From: CADEDV01 sp964596345
GTDB taxonomy: Bacteria; Bacteroidota; Bacteroidia; Chitinophagales; Chitinophagaceae
Assembly: GCA_964596345.1 (NCBI GenBank)
Contig: CAZQSZ010000005.1
Location: forward strand, 248,001 to 312,000
DNA: 64,000 nt
Direction: 5' to 3'
Part shown: in pieces, positions 42,613 to 52,114 of the stretch
How the letters are laid out: each line of letters starts with the position of its first letter
Numbering within the stretch: position 1 is the stretch's first letter
Translations under genes and position numbers: made by a program
The notes under the pieces: generated by a model
Told to the model about the DNA's origin: nothing
What the model saw: the letters and a program-made list of their open reading frames with translations, nothing else
The model's database searches: none

Positions 42613-43575
42613 CACAACGTCAGTATTGTGTTTGATCTCTCTTTTCCCATTGAACACCCGTCTTACATTGTATGTTTTCTTATTCTGCGATTCGTAATAG
42701 GTTCTCACGTTGATATCCGCTACAATGCCAATAGTGATGAGCTGAATGCCGCCTAATAAAAAGATCAGTCCCAATATTAGTAATGGTTTTCCCCAAATGT
42801 CATGTCCCATGATCTTTAAGATCAGCAGGTACAAATTGATCAGCGCACCGATACCAAAACTGATGAAACCCATGGTGCCGAATAAATGCATCGGCTTTTG
42901 CATGTATTTACGCATAAAGACCATCAGTACCAGGTCACTCATCACTTTAAAAGTCCGGTTGATGCCGTATTTACTTTTTCCGTGGATACGGGCATGGTGT
43001 TTTACATCCACCTGGGTAATCTTTGCCCCCTGCAGTTTGGCAAGCACAGGTATGAAGCGATGCAATTCCCCATATAATCCCAGCTCTTCGGCGATCTCTC
43101 TTTTAAAAACTTTCAGGGTGCAGCCATAGTCTTTTATATAAACTCCCGTCATGCGACGGATGAGTGCATTGGCGATCTTGCTGGGTATCTTACGGAGGAT
43201 AAAACCATCTTTCCTGTTCTTGCGGTTACCGGCCACCACATCCCAGTCTTCTTTGATCAACAGCTCAAGCATCGCAGGAATATCGGTCGGATCATTTTGC
43301 AGGTCACCATCCAGTAAGGCTACATATTTGCCACGGGAGTGGTCAATACCGGCAGTCATGGCCGTACTCTGGCCATAATTCTTCCGCAGTTCAACCAATA
43401 CAGTTCTGTCATCGGCATGTTCCAATATCTGCTGTTTGGTTTTGTCCGAAGAGCCATCGTCCACCAGCACCACTTCATAGTCAATCCCGGAAAGAGCCGT
43501 ACGAACCGCTTCCAGCAGTGGTTGGATGTTTTCCTCTTCATTCATTACTGTAATGACAACTGATAATTCCCGCAT
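42607..43575 (-). CDS. Polyprenyl-phosphate glycosyltransferase (GT2, DPM1/ArnC-like)
   Basis: A 322-residue enzyme with LSVVITVMNEEENIQPLLEA, VLVDDGSSDKT, DxD in LLDGDLQNDPTDIP, and two C-terminal membrane hairpin helices (MHLFGTMGFISFGIGALINL and LLILGLIFLLGGIQLITIG). This architecture transfers a sugar from a nucleotide to polyprenyl phosphate (GtrB, ArnC, Dpm1). It has its own promoter at 43593-43600 and may serve lipid or glycan decoration. Confidence 0.85.
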   Translation of the reverse strand: MRELSVVITVMNEEENIQPLLEAVRTALSGIDYEVVLVDDGSSDKTKQQILEHADDRTVLVELRKNYGQSTAMTAGIDHSRGKYVALLDGDLQNDPTDIPAMLELLIKEDWDVVAGNRKNRKDGFILRKIPSKIANALIRRMTGVYIKDYGCTLKVFKREIAEELGLYGELHRFIPVLAKLQGAKITQVDVKHHARIHGKSKYGINRTFKVMSDLVLMVFMRKYMQKPMHLFGTMGFISFGIGALINLYLLILKIMGHDIWGKPLLILGLIFLLGGIQLITIGIVADINVRTYYESQNKKTYNVRRVFNGKREIKHNTDVVL

Positions 43576-43592
43576 GGTTTAAAATATTCCGG

Positions 43593-43600
43593 CAAAGGTA
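43593..43600 (-). promoter_or_regulatory. Bacteroidetes -7 promoter element for the GT2 gene
   Basis: The minus strand reads TACCTTTG, a full match to TAnnTTTG, 17 bases ahead of the start codon at 43575. No clear -33 TTTG is seen. Confidence 0.5.
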
Positions 43601-43617
43601 CAGTTTATAAAGAAAGA

Positions 43618-43641
43618 AGGGTTTGCCGGACGGCAAACCCT
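43618..43641 (-). terminator. Intrinsic terminator of the met operon
   Basis: A perfect 11-bp stem (AGGGTTTGCCG / CGGCAAACCCT) with a 2-base loop is followed on the minus strand by CTTCTTTCTTT. It lies 24 bases past the homoserine dehydrogenase stop. Confidence 0.75.
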
Positions 43642-43665
43642 GTTATACACAAAACACAACTCGTT

Positions 43666-44925
43666 TTAACCAACCACCCCGGCCAGTTCAAGGCTCTTTT
43701 TTTTGAGTTTGCGTATTTCCACATCCTCGATCACCGGGTCGGGAGTTAGTACCAGGGAAGTATTGTTTTCCTTCCACCAGGTACCGGTCTTCAGTTCTTC
43801 AAAGGCAATGACACCGACCAGGTATTTCCGTTCTTCCTGGGCGTGCCATTCTTCGATCCATTCAAATTTCTCTTTGGGGATCAGTGCAAGATCATCAAAG
43901 CTTACATAGACCCGCAGGAAAATATCATTACTTAATGCATGGGGAGTATGATGGTATAATTTTTTATACTCATAACGGTAATGGTAACGCAGTGCCGCAA
44001 TATCACTCAGTACGGCAGAGGCAGTAGGGAAGCTGCCGGCACCTTTACCATAAAAAAATTGCTTATCGGCAAAACCGCTTTCGATGACCACACCATTGTA
44101 TTCATTTTTCACAAAAGCCAGGTGTTCATCATGATTGACAAACTGGGGCAATACAAAAGCTGCTACTTTCCCGTTCTGTAATTTTTTTGCCTGGGCCACC
44201 AATTTGATCTGCTGGTTTTTTGCTTTGGCTACGATGGCGTCACCAGCCTGGATATTCTGAATTCCGTTGAACAGGATATGATCCGGCTTTTCTACAATGC
44301 CATACGCATGGTTCAATAACAAGGTCCATTTATTTACCGCATCAAATCCCTCTACATCCAGTTTCGGATTGCTTTCAGCAAAACCTAATTGTTGCGCCAG
44401 CAATAATGCTTCTTTAAAATCCAATCCTTCTTCAAACATCTTGGTTAAAATGAAATTGGTAGAACCGTTCACAATGGCCCGGATGGAATGCAGCAGGTCA
44501 TTATCATAATATTCTTCCAGGTTCCGGATCACGGGTATTGAGGCACAGGCGGCTGCTTCATACAATAATGAACGGTCTGTTTCTTTTTGCAAGGCCAGTA
44601 ATGCCGGTAAATGTTCGGCCAGCATTTTTTTACTGGCACTAACCACTTCCTTCCCGTTTTTCAATGCAGTGGCAACGATTTCAAATGCCGCATTGGCATC
44701 GTCGATCACTTCCACGATCACATTAATGTCCCGGTCATCCAGGATATCCTTTTTATCGGTGGTAAATAAAGAAGCCGGGGCATTTCTTCTTTTACCCGGA
44801 TTTTTGATACAAACCTTTTTGATACTTGCTTTCAGGGATGGTGTTTGTTGTAATACTTTGTAAAGGCCTTCGCCGACCACGCCAAATCCAAACAACCCGA
44901 TCGTTAACTGTTTATGTGTTTCCAT
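43666..44925 (-). CDS. hom: Homoserine dehydrogenase
   Basis: Converts aspartate semialdehyde to homoserine with NAD(P)H. A 419-residue stand-alone enzyme (no aspartokinase fusion). NAD loop IGLFGFGVVGEGLYKVL, substrate segment NGSTNFILTKMFEEGLDF, LGFAESNPKLDVEGFDA with catalytic Asp/Lys context, and a long C-terminal region. Last gene of metY-metX-hom, one base after metX. Placement under the SAM riboswitch ties homoserine supply to methionine demand. Confidence 0.92.
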   Translation of the reverse strand: METHKQLTIGLFGFGVVGEGLYKVLQQTPSLKASIKKVCIKNPGKRRNAPASLFTTDKKDILDDRDINVIVEVIDDANAAFEIVATALKNGKEVVSASKKMLAEHLPALLALQKETDRSLLYEAAACASIPVIRNLEEYYDNDLLHSIRAIVNGSTNFILTKMFEEGLDFKEALLLAQQLGFAESNPKLDVEGFDAVNKWTLLLNHAYGIVEKPDHILFNGIQNIQAGDAIVAKAKNQQIKLVAQAKKLQNGKVAAFVLPQFVNHDEHLAFVKNEYNGVVIESGFADKQFFYGKGAGSFPTASAVLSDIAALRYHYRYEYKKLYHHTPHALSNDIFLRVYVSFDDLALIPKEKFEWIEEWHAQEERKYLVGVIAFEELKTGTWWKENNTSLVLTPDPVIEDVEIRKLKKKSLELAGVVG

Positions 44926-44926
44926 A

Positions 44927-45985
44927 TTATTGATTCACTACTTTTAAATGATGTGATGATTTTTCTTCGATAAAATGCTTTAATGCGGTCTCTATTTTTT
45001 CATACTCCAGTAAAAAGCCATCATGCCCAAAATCACTGGCAATGCTCAGTAATTGGGCACCGGGAATATTCTTTTGCAGGTACTCCTGCTCGCTGATGGG
45101 ATAAAGCACATCGGATACAATACCGATGACCAGTGTTCTTGCTTTTACCTGTTTCAACGATTTTTCAACTCCGTTCCTGTTGCGGCCCACATCATGACTG
45201 TCCATACTCTGGCTGAGCCGGTAATAACTGATCACATTAAAACGGTTCACCAGCTTCAAGCCCTGGTAACGCTGGTAATTGTCAGCCGCATAAACAGCTT
45301 CTTTGGATAATTCAACAAAGGCTTTGTCTCTTGGTTGAGTAATATCATAACCGTTATAATGACGATAAGATAATAAAGCAATGGAACGGGCTGCTGCCAA
45401 TCCTTTTTGCCCGGCATCGGGTTTTTGTTCCAGCCAGGTCTCATCTGCTTCAATCGCTAACCGTTGCGAAGCATTGAACGCAATGGCCCACGGCGATAAG
45501 GCAGCATTCGTGGCAATAGGAACGATGTGTTCAAACAGTTCCGGTTCCTCAATAGCCCATTCCAGCAATTGCATACCACCGGTACTGCCGCCTAAACCAA
45601 TAAAGATCTTGCTGATCCCCAAATGATCTTTCAGTTGCTGGTACATTTTTATCATATCCCGGATCGTGAAAACCGGGAACCGGTGATAATAAGGCGTGCC
45701 CGTTTCCGGATTGACAGATAACGGCGAGATACTTCCGTAAGGACTGCCGGGTTTATTCACGCAGATGATAAAATACTTTGCCGGGTCAAAGAACTTTCCT
45801 TCACCCACAAGGCCGGGCCACCATTCCAGCGGATTGCTGTTAGCCGTCAACGCATGAAAGATCCACACTACATTGTCTTTGGCAGCGTTTAATTTTCCAT
45901 GCGTGGTATAAGCCAGGTGATAACCAGGAAGGGTTACACCTGACTCTAACGTAAATGGCTTTGTATAATTAAAAAGGGTCGTCAT
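44927..45985 (-). CDS. metX: Homoserine O-acetyltransferase (MetX)
   Basis: Acylates homoserine with acetyl-CoA (or succinyl-CoA) for methionine synthesis. A 352-residue alpha/beta hydrolase: nucleophile Ser134 in LGGSTGGMQLLEW, Asp of VIGIVSDVLYPISEQEY, and catalytic His in SDFGHDGFLLEYE. SPYGSISPLSVNPETG is the family's conserved loop. The nucleophile context GGST instead of the more common GGSM is a minor variant. One base separates it from metY upstream. Confidence 0.93.
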   Translation of the reverse strand: MTTLFNYTKPFTLESGVTLPGYHLAYTTHGKLNAAKDNVVWIFHALTANSNPLEWWPGLVGEGKFFDPAKYFIICVNKPGSPYGSISPLSVNPETGTPYYHRFPVFTIRDMIKMYQQLKDHLGISKIFIGLGGSTGGMQLLEWAIEEPELFEHIVPIATNAALSPWAIAFNASQRLAIEADETWLEQKPDAGQKGLAAARSIALLSYRHYNGYDITQPRDKAFVELSKEAVYAADNYQRYQGLKLVNRFNVISYYRLSQSMDSHDVGRNRNGVEKSLKQVKARTLVIGIVSDVLYPISEQEYLQKNIPGAQLLSIASDFGHDGFLLEYEKIETALKHFIEEKSSHHLKVVNQ

Positions 45986-45986
45986 C

Positions 45987-47312
45987 TTATGCCACTAATT
46001 CTTTAGCAAAAACGGCTGCAAATGCCTGTTCAAAATCCGCTTTGATATCATCAATATGTTCAATACCCACACTGATACGGACCAGGTTGGGTAAAACACC
46101 AGATGCCGCTCTTTCCGCATCACTTAGTTGTTCATGCGTGGTGGAGGCAGGGTGAATCGCCAGGGTTTTGGCATCACCCACATTGGCAAGATGACTTACC
46201 AGTTTCAACGAATCGATGAATTTTCTTCCATTCTCCACGCCACCTTTGATACCAAAATTCAATACACCTCCAAATCCATTGGTCAAATATTTTTTAGCCA
46301 GTTCATGATAAGGACTGCTTTTCAAACCGGGGTACCAGACAAATTCAACCTGCGGATGAGCCTCCAGCCATTGCGCCAGGTTCAATGCATTATCAACATG
46401 GCGTTGCACACGGAGTGATAATGTCTCTAATCCCTGCAACAGCAAGAATGAGTTGAAAGGACTTAACGAAGGACCAAAATCCCGCAGACCTTCCACTCTT
46501 GCACGGATAGCAAAAGCGATATTGGGTAAACCCAGCGGGTTCCCTTCACCGAAAATTTCCCAGAACTTTAATCCATGGTAACCTTCACTGGGTTCTGTGA
46601 ACTGCGGAAATTTTCCATTACCCCAGTTATAATTACCACCATCCACGATCACACCACCAATGGAAGTACCATGACCACCGATCCATTTGGTGGCCGATTC
46701 TACAACGATATTAGCGCCATGCTCCAGCGGACGAAATAAATAACCACCGGCACCGAACGTATTATCCACGATCAGGGGCAGATCGTATTCTTTAGCGATA
46801 TCTGCAATTTTTTTGAAATCAGGAATATTGAGACGGGGATTGCCAATTGTTTCCAGGTAAATGGCTTTGGTGTTTTTATCTATATGTTTTATAAAACTTT
46901 CCGGATCATCTCCATCAGCAAAACGGGCTTCGATACCCAGTCTTTTAAAAGCAACTTTGAACTGGTTGTAAGTTCCGCCATAGAGATAAGTAGTGGCAAT
47001 GAAATTATCACCGGCCTGCAGAATGTTATTGAGAGCCAGGAATTGTGCAGCCTGTCCTGAACCCGTTGCCAAGGCAGCCACACCGCCTTCCAGCGCAGCG
47101 ATCCGCTGCTCAAATACATCTGTGGTGGGATTCATAATGCGGGTATAGATATTCCCGAATGCTTTTAATCCAAAAAGATTGGCTGCATGTTCGCTGTTAT
47201 CAAAGCCATAGGAAGTGGTTTGATAGATGGGGACAGCCCTTGCTTTGGTGGTAGGGTCAATTTGCTGGCCTGCGTGCAGTTGCAATGTTTCAAAATGAAG
47301 CGTATTACTCAT
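45987..47312 (-). CDS. metY: O-acetylhomoserine aminocarboxypropyltransferase/sulfhydrylase (MetY)
   Basis: PLP enzyme that makes homocysteine from O-acetylhomoserine and sulfide. 441 residues, the length of the MetY group. PLP lysine is Lys209 in ESATKWIGGHG; GSGQAAQ binds the phosphate, and LVIVDNTFG-like DNTFGAGGYLFRPL carries the Asp that pairs with the pyridine nitrogen. First gene of the operon, preceded by a SAM-I riboswitch and terminator. Confidence 0.94.
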   Translation of the reverse strand: MSNTLHFETLQLHAGQQIDPTTKARAVPIYQTTSYGFDNSEHAANLFGLKAFGNIYTRIMNPTTDVFEQRIAALEGGVAALATGSGQAAQFLALNNILQAGDNFIATTYLYGGTYNQFKVAFKRLGIEARFADGDDPESFIKHIDKNTKAIYLETIGNPRLNIPDFKKIADIAKEYDLPLIVDNTFGAGGYLFRPLEHGANIVVESATKWIGGHGTSIGGVIVDGGNYNWGNGKFPQFTEPSEGYHGLKFWEIFGEGNPLGLPNIAFAIRARVEGLRDFGPSLSPFNSFLLLQGLETLSLRVQRHVDNALNLAQWLEAHPQVEFVWYPGLKSSPYHELAKKYLTNGFGGVLNFGIKGGVENGRKFIDSLKLVSHLANVGDAKTLAIHPASTTHEQLSDAERAASGVLPNLVRISVGIEHIDDIKADFEQAFAAVFAKELVA

Positions 47313-47458
47313 AGTTAAAAGGTTTATCTCATCATTGTTTTGTGGGATGAGAGGTTAAAAATTTGTTTGACTATTTCCTGTTTACTTACGTATCAAGAAG
47401 GGGCAAGAATAACACTACCAGGGATTTTTTATGTAACCACTTTCCGGGATTGTGGATA

Positions 47459-47493
47459 ATAAAAAAGCTCACCTGATAAATCAGATGAGCTTT
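47459..47493 (-). terminator. Riboswitch-controlled terminator ahead of metY
   Basis: On the minus strand a 14-bp stem (arms at 47480-47493 and 47464-47477, one G-T or mismatch) precedes a run of T at 47459-47466. It lies between the SAM-I aptamer and the metY start, so SAM binding is likely to favour termination here. The matching antiterminator pairing was not worked out. Confidence 0.75.
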
Positions 47494-47532
47494 GAATATG
47501 TTGAATAACATGTTTAGAAGCTGTGAATCTGA

Positions 47533-47645
47533 CTTATCTGTCCCGATATTCATCGGGTTGGAATTGGCACCTTTTCCCTCGTTTTGGACGAGAGAGAGGT
47601 TGTCAAGGCTTCAAAGGGCCATTACCCTCCGCCTTTCTTGATAAG
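47533..47645 (-). promoter_or_regulatory. SAM-I riboswitch (S-box) controlling metY-metX-hom
   Basis: Read on the minus strand, P1 is formed by CTTATC at the 5' end (47640-47645) and GATAAG at the 3' end (47533-47538). Between them stand the conserved core pieces AAGAAAGGCGGAGGG, TGGCCC, TTTGAAGCC, GACAACC and AAGGTGCCAATTCC in the S-box order. The aptamer is 113 bases. Binding of SAM represses methionine-biosynthesis operons in this class, and the terminator at 47459-47493 is its expression platform. Identification is firm from the ordered core motifs. Confidence 0.92.
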
Positions 47646-47663
47646 TGATCAAAAGAACTACTG

Positions 47664-47695
47664 CAAAGGAATAGCGGAATCTTTGCTCCGCCAAA
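47664..47695 (-). promoter_or_regulatory. Probable promoter of the riboswitch-met operon
   Basis: On the minus strand TTTG (47692-47695) and TTCCTTTG (47664-47671) are spaced by 20 bases, fitting the Bacteroidetes -33/-7 layout with one deviation (TT for TA). Transcription would start about ten bases ahead of the aptamer. Confidence 0.45.
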
Positions 47696-47754
47696 TAAAA
47701 TTTTGTAAAAATCAGCTAACAGGTGTTTGAGAGAATGCCTGAAATCCTTGCTTG

Positions 47755-48303
47755 TTAAGCATTTTCAGCCGGGAAATTTTTTTGCAGCCAATCCTTCTGG
47801 GAATGGGCTGTTTGTTCCAGTTTCAGCTTCTTTTCAATTTTTTCCTGGGCATTGCGGATGGCTTTGCTGATCATGTTATGTTCAACCGGTTCTTCTTCTT
47901 TCATACCCATGGCCTTCATCATCTGGATGATCTTTTCGCCACCAAAGCGGTGAAACAAAGGTTCATTCAACGCTGACCAGACCCACACTTCTTTTAAACC
48001 GAGACGTTCAAATAATTCATTTTCTTTTTCTGGCAATGGATAGTGTTCTGCAAAAACAACTGGTTTGCCGGCTAACAGCGGGGCTGTTACTGCTCTTGCC
48101 ATGAAGAGCAATGGCTGATCTGTTATTTCTTTTGCCATCTCTGTTTCCACGGCTCTCAAGGTTTCATCAAACCAGAAAATGAAAACAGTTTCTCTATTTT
48201 TTTTCCATTCTTCTGCAAAGGCTTTTAGTTTGTACGATTCACTCATCCAGATACGGTCAATGATCTTCAGGGATTGTTCTTTCTTCTTAAATAAGCCAAA
48301 CAT
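47755..48303 (-). CDS. Uncharacterised cytoplasmic protein
   Basis: A 182-residue protein, no signal peptide or membrane helix. It starts MFGLFKKKEQS, has alternating helices and strands (RETVFIFWFDETLRAVE; LLAGKPVVFAEHYPLPEKE; GLKEVWVWSALNEPLFHRFG) and ends in a charged helix (RNAQEKIEKKLKLEQ). The pattern looks like a Rossmann-type three-layer fold. No family recognised and no functional neighbour on either side. Confidence 0.55.
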   Translation of the reverse strand: MFGLFKKKEQSLKIIDRIWMSESYKLKAFAEEWKKNRETVFIFWFDETLRAVETEMAKEITDQPLLFMARAVTAPLLAGKPVVFAEHYPLPEKENELFERLGLKEVWVWSALNEPLFHRFGGEKIIQMMKAMGMKEEEPVEHNMISKAIRNAQEKIEKKLKLEQTAHSQKDWLQKNFPAENA

Positions 48304-48396
48304 AGGTCACAATTATAGGGCTAAAATAGGAAAGAGGCTGCATAACGCAACCCCTTTCCGTCCCGAATCCATTGAAAAACTATAGAAGACTAACTA

Positions 48397-49008
48397 TTAC
48401 TGGTTCATTGCTGTGGTTGTTTCCACTTTGGTACCTGCATAGACCCAGGGTTTGGGTTGAGCTGGTAATTTGGACTTTACTTTTGTTTTCGCTGATTTTG
48501 TTTGCGCCATTACCGGCTCTTCGGTGGCAGGTGCAAAAACCGCCAGTGGTTCTGCATCATTATATGGTTTGCCAATAATGATACTAAGTGTATTGGCGTC
48601 TTTATCATAGATCAGCGTTCCTTCAGGAACATCTGTACCCTCCTCTGTTTTTTGAGCAGGTATCTTATAGGTTGCCGGTGATCTCCTCAGCATGGCTTTG
48701 ATCTTTCCCTGTGGCAGACCTTCCACCCACACAACACCTTTGTTGGTTTCATCCGGAGAAATTTTTACTGAAGGAGCATCCAGGTTGCTGGCAGACTCAT
48801 ATTGGCCCAACGCCGGGAAAGCCTGGACAGGTGCAGAAGTTTTTACGGGCACCAGCTTGTCTTTATATTTCGCATTGATCGAATCCACCGTCGGATTCTT
48901 TTTTGCTTCCCAGGTATGGGTTGTTGCAGGAGTTGTTTCCTGGGCTGCGGCTGTTACATACAAGGCAGACAAAGCAATTCCTGCCATTGTGAAAATGGAT
49001 TTTTTCAT
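48397..49008 (-). CDS. Secreted protein of unknown function
   Basis: A 203-residue exported protein: signal peptide MKKSIFTMAGIALSALYVTAAA, then Pro/Thr/Ala-rich disordered sequence, a central segment GVVWVEGLPQGKIKAMLRRS repeated in spirit by TYKIPAQKTEEGTDVPEGTL, and a basic Pro-rich tail. Probably periplasmic. Transcribed away from uvrA. No family recognised. Confidence 0.55.
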   Translation of the reverse strand: MKKSIFTMAGIALSALYVTAAAQETTPATTHTWEAKKNPTVDSINAKYKDKLVPVKTSAPVQAFPALGQYESASNLDAPSVKISPDETNKGVVWVEGLPQGKIKAMLRRSPATYKIPAQKTEEGTDVPEGTLIYDKDANTLSIIIGKPYNDAEPLAVFAPATEEPVMAQTKSAKTKVKSKLPAQPKPWVYAGTKVETTTAMNQ

Positions 49009-49207
49009 ATCGTATATATTTTTTGTGATTGAATGGTACTCCGGTCAGGAATATGAAATACTGTGCCAGAAAGTTTTTTTGTGGATAACTGGTATTGTTG
49101 TTTTTCCACGGTCTGTTAATTAAACAAGCTGAATGCTAACTTTCCGGCTGCCCGGTTGTTTACTGTTGGGGTTAAAAAGCTGGCTATTTCCCGGCCGGGA
49201 GAATCAG

Positions 49208-49215
49208 TATCTTCG
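49208..49215 (+). promoter_or_regulatory. Possible -7 promoter element for uvrA
   Basis: TATCTTCG is one base off TAnnTTTG and stands 16 bases ahead of the ATG at 49232. It supports the internal start over an upstream in-frame start at 49133. No LexA-like site was recognised. Confidence 0.35.
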
Positions 49216-49231
49216 CAAACCCTCACAGTAT

Positions 49232-52099
49232 ATGGCAAAAGAAAAAGAAAACGGGACCAGCTCAGCAGTACCGGAAAATGAATCAATAGAAGTGTATGGA
49301 GCCAGGGTGCATAACCTGAAGAATATTGACATTTCTATACCCAAGAATCAACTTGTGGTGATCACCGGCATCAGCGGCAGTGGTAAATCATCACTGGCAT
49401 TTGATACGATCTATTCCGAAGGACAACGGCGCTATATGGAAACCTTTGGTGCCTATGCCCGGCAGTTCATTGGCGATATGGAACGGCCGGATGTAGATAA
49501 GATCACCGGGCTATCACCTGTTATTTCTATTGAGCAAAAGACCACCAATAAAAACCCCCGGTCAACAGTGGGTACGATTACAGAAGTGTATGATTTTCTC
49601 CGTTTGTTATTTGCCAGGGTGGGGGAAGCTCATTCGTACAATACCGGGAAGAAAATGGTGAAATGGAGCGAGGAAGAAATCGTGGAGAACATTTTCACGA
49701 AGTATAGAAATAAAAAGATCAGCCTGCTGGCGCCATTGGTACGTGGCCGTAAAGGGCATTACCGGGAATTGTTTGAAGACGTGAGAAAGAAAGGGTACCT
49801 GAAAGTGCGGATAGATGGTGAAGTAAAAGATATTGTACCGAAGATGCAGGTGGACCGGTACAAGATCCATGATATTGAACTGGTGGTGGACCGGCTGCAG
49901 GTAACAGATGATCTCCGTTCAAGACTAAGCCAGAGTGTGCAACAAACGCTGAAGCTGGGAAAGGATTTGATGTTCCTGCTGGTGAATGACAGCGAAAAGA
50001 CTATTCAATACAGCAAGCAACTGATGTGCGAGGATACCGGCATCAGTTATGAAGAACCTTCTCCCAATGCTTTTTCTTTTAATTCTCCCTACGGTGCCTG
50101 CCCAACCTGCAAAGGGCTGGGTAATGTATATACCATTGATATGGGCGAAGTGTTGCCCGATAAGAGCAAAAGCGTAAAAGAAGGAGGGATTGCTCCTTTA
50201 GGCGAGGAAAGAGAAGCCAGCGTATTCAACCAGGTAGTGGAATTCGCCAAAAAGAACAAGATCAAATTAGATACACCCATTAATAAATTGACCCAGGCAC
50301 AACTGGATCTTTTATTATATGGTGATAAGGATATCAATGCATCGCTGGAAGTGGATACAGATGATGAAACTGTACCCGATATCTATACCGGCAGTTATGA
50401 AGGTATCATCCCGATGCTCAAAAGATGGTTTTCTTCGCCACATAGTACAGAGGCACTCCGGGAATGGGTACAACAGTTCATGACCATGAAACCCTGTGTA
50501 ACCTGTAACGGAGCCCGGTTAAAAAAAGAAAGTCTCTGGTTCAAAGTGGCGGGCAGGAATATTTCCGAACTCAGCAATATGAACCTGGATAATTTATATG
50601 CCTGGTTTGATGGTATTGAATTACGGATCGATAATAAACAAAAAACGATCGCCAAAGATGTACTGAAAGAGATCAGGGAACGGTTACAATTTTTACTGGA
50701 TGTTGGGCTTACCTATTTAACGCTGAACCGTTCTTCAAAAAGTTTAAGTGGTGGTGAATCGCAGCGTATCCGGCTTGCCACACAAATTGGTTCACAATTG
50801 CAGGGGATCACTTATATATTAGATGAACCTTCTATTGGCCTGCACCAGCGGGATAATCATCGCTTAATAGAAGCATTAAAAAACCTGAGGGATATTGGCA
50901 ACAGCGTATTGGTGGTGGAGCATGATAAAGATATTATGCTGGCAGCCGATCACTTGATTGATATTGGTCCCAAAGCCGGTTTTCATGGCGGCAGGGTGGT
51001 GGCACAGGGTGAACCGAAAGAGATGCTCAAATTAAAAACACTTACAGCAGGCTACCTGAACGGGCATCACCGCATTGCTGTTCCTAAAGAAAGAAGGAAA
51101 GGAAATGGAAAATTCCTTGAACTAAAAGGATCGAAGGGCAATAACCTCCGGAATGTGGATGTAAAATTTCCATTGGGTGAATTTATCGTGGTAACAGGTG
51201 TGAGTGGCAGCGGAAAATCTACGCTGATCAATGAAACATTGTATCCTATTTTATCCAAACATGCTTTTGGCTCCAAAATGGTGCCGCTGGAATATAAATC
51301 CATCAAAGGGCTGGAGCAAATTGATAAAGTGATCGAGATCGACCAGTCGCCGATCGGCCGCACGCCAAGAAGTAACCCGGCCACCTATTGCGGCTTCTTT
51401 ACCGATATAAGGACCTTGTTTGCATCTGTACCGGAAGCAAAGATCAGGGGTTATAATGCAGGCCGTTTTTCCTTTAATGTGAAAGCCGGTCGTTGTGATG
51501 TATGCGAAGGAGGCGGCATGCGGGTCATCGAAATGAATTTTTTACCGGATGTATATGTGCATTGTGAAAAATGCAACGGCCGCCGCTACAACCGGGAAAC
51601 ACTGGAGATCCGCTACAAGGGTAAATCCATTTCCGATGTGCTGGATATGACGGTGGAGGAAGCAGTGGAGTTTTTCCAGGCAGTTCCTTATATCTACCGC
51701 AAGATAAAAGTGCTGGAAGAAGTAGGATTGGGCTATATCACCCTGGGCCAATCGGCAGTTACATTAAGTGGTGGTGAAGCTCAACGGGTGAAACTATCCA
51801 CTGAACTCTCAAAAAGAGATACCGGTAAAACCTTTTACATTTTAGATGAGCCCACCACGGGTCTTCATTTTGAAGATATACAACACCTGCTGGATGTATT
51901 GAATAAACTGGTGGACCGGGGAAATACCGTGCTGGTCATTGAGCATAATATGGATGTGATCAAAGTGGCTGATCATATCATTGACCTTGGACCCGAAGGA
52001 GGGGATGGGGGCGGAAAGATCTTATTTGAAGGGACACCGGAAGGATTGCTAACGTGCAAAGAAAGTTATACCGGTGAATTTTTGAAAGCCGAACTTTAA
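49232..52099 (+). CDS. uvrA: Excinuclease ABC subunit A
   Basis: DNA damage recognition ATPase of nucleotide excision repair. 955 residues from the chosen ATG (MAKEKENGTSS), close to the family's 940. First Walker A in TGISGSGKSSLAFDTIYSEG, second in GVSGSGKSTLINETLYPIL; ABC signatures SLSGGESQRIRLATQIG and TLSGGEAQRVKLSTEL; zinc modules CPTCKGLG/CVTCNGARL and CDVCEGGG/CEKCNGRRYN. The upstream 33 codons would be a non-conserved hydrophobic tail, so the later ATG is taken. Followed 15 bases on by an acidic protein gene, possibly co-transcribed. Confidence 0.97.
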   Translation: MAKEKENGTSSAVPENESIEVYGARVHNLKNIDISIPKNQLVVITGISGSGKSSLAFDTIYSEGQRRYMETFGAYARQFIGDMERPDVDKITGLSPVISIEQKTTNKNPRSTVGTITEVYDFLRLLFARVGEAHSYNTGKKMVKWSEEEIVENIFTKYRNKKISLLAPLVRGRKGHYRELFEDVRKKGYLKVRIDGEVKDIVPKMQVDRYKIHDIELVVDRLQVTDDLRSRLSQSVQQTLKLGKDLMFLLVNDSEKTIQYSKQLMCEDTGISYEEPSPNAFSFNSPYGACPTCKGLGNVYTIDMGEVLPDKSKSVKEGGIAPLGEEREASVFNQVVEFAKKNKIKLDTPINKLTQAQLDLLLYGDKDINASLEVDTDDETVPDIYTGSYEGIIPMLKRWFSSPHSTEALREWVQQFMTMKPCVTCNGARLKKESLWFKVAGRNISELSNMNLDNLYAWFDGIELRIDNKQKTIAKDVLKEIRERLQFLLDVGLTYLTLNRSSKSLSGGESQRIRLATQIGSQLQGITYILDEPSIGLHQRDNHRLIEALKNLRDIGNSVLVVEHDKDIMLAADHLIDIGPKAGFHGGRVVAQGEPKEMLKLKTLTAGYLNGHHRIAVPKERRKGNGKFLELKGSKGNNLRNVDVKFPLGEFIVVTGVSGSGKSTLINETLYPILSKHAFGSKMVPLEYKSIKGLEQIDKVIEIDQSPIGRTPRSNPATYCGFFTDIRTLFASVPEAKIRGYNAGRFSFNVKAGRCDVCEGGGMRVIEMNFLPDVYVHCEKCNGRRYNRETLEIRYKGKSISDVLDMTVEEAVEFFQAVPYIYRKIKVLEEVGLGYITLGQSAVTLSGGEAQRVKLSTELSKRDTGKTFYILDEPTTGLHFEDIQHLLDVLNKLVDRGNTVLVIEHNMDVIKVADHIIDLGPEGGDGGGKILFEGTPEGLLTCKESYTGEFLKAEL

Positions 52100-52114
52100 G
52101 TAATTACTACTACT

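Noticed and set aside
49133..49231. Longer uvrA start
   Set aside because: The 33 extra codons are non-conserved in character and lie over the likely promoter at 49208-49215.
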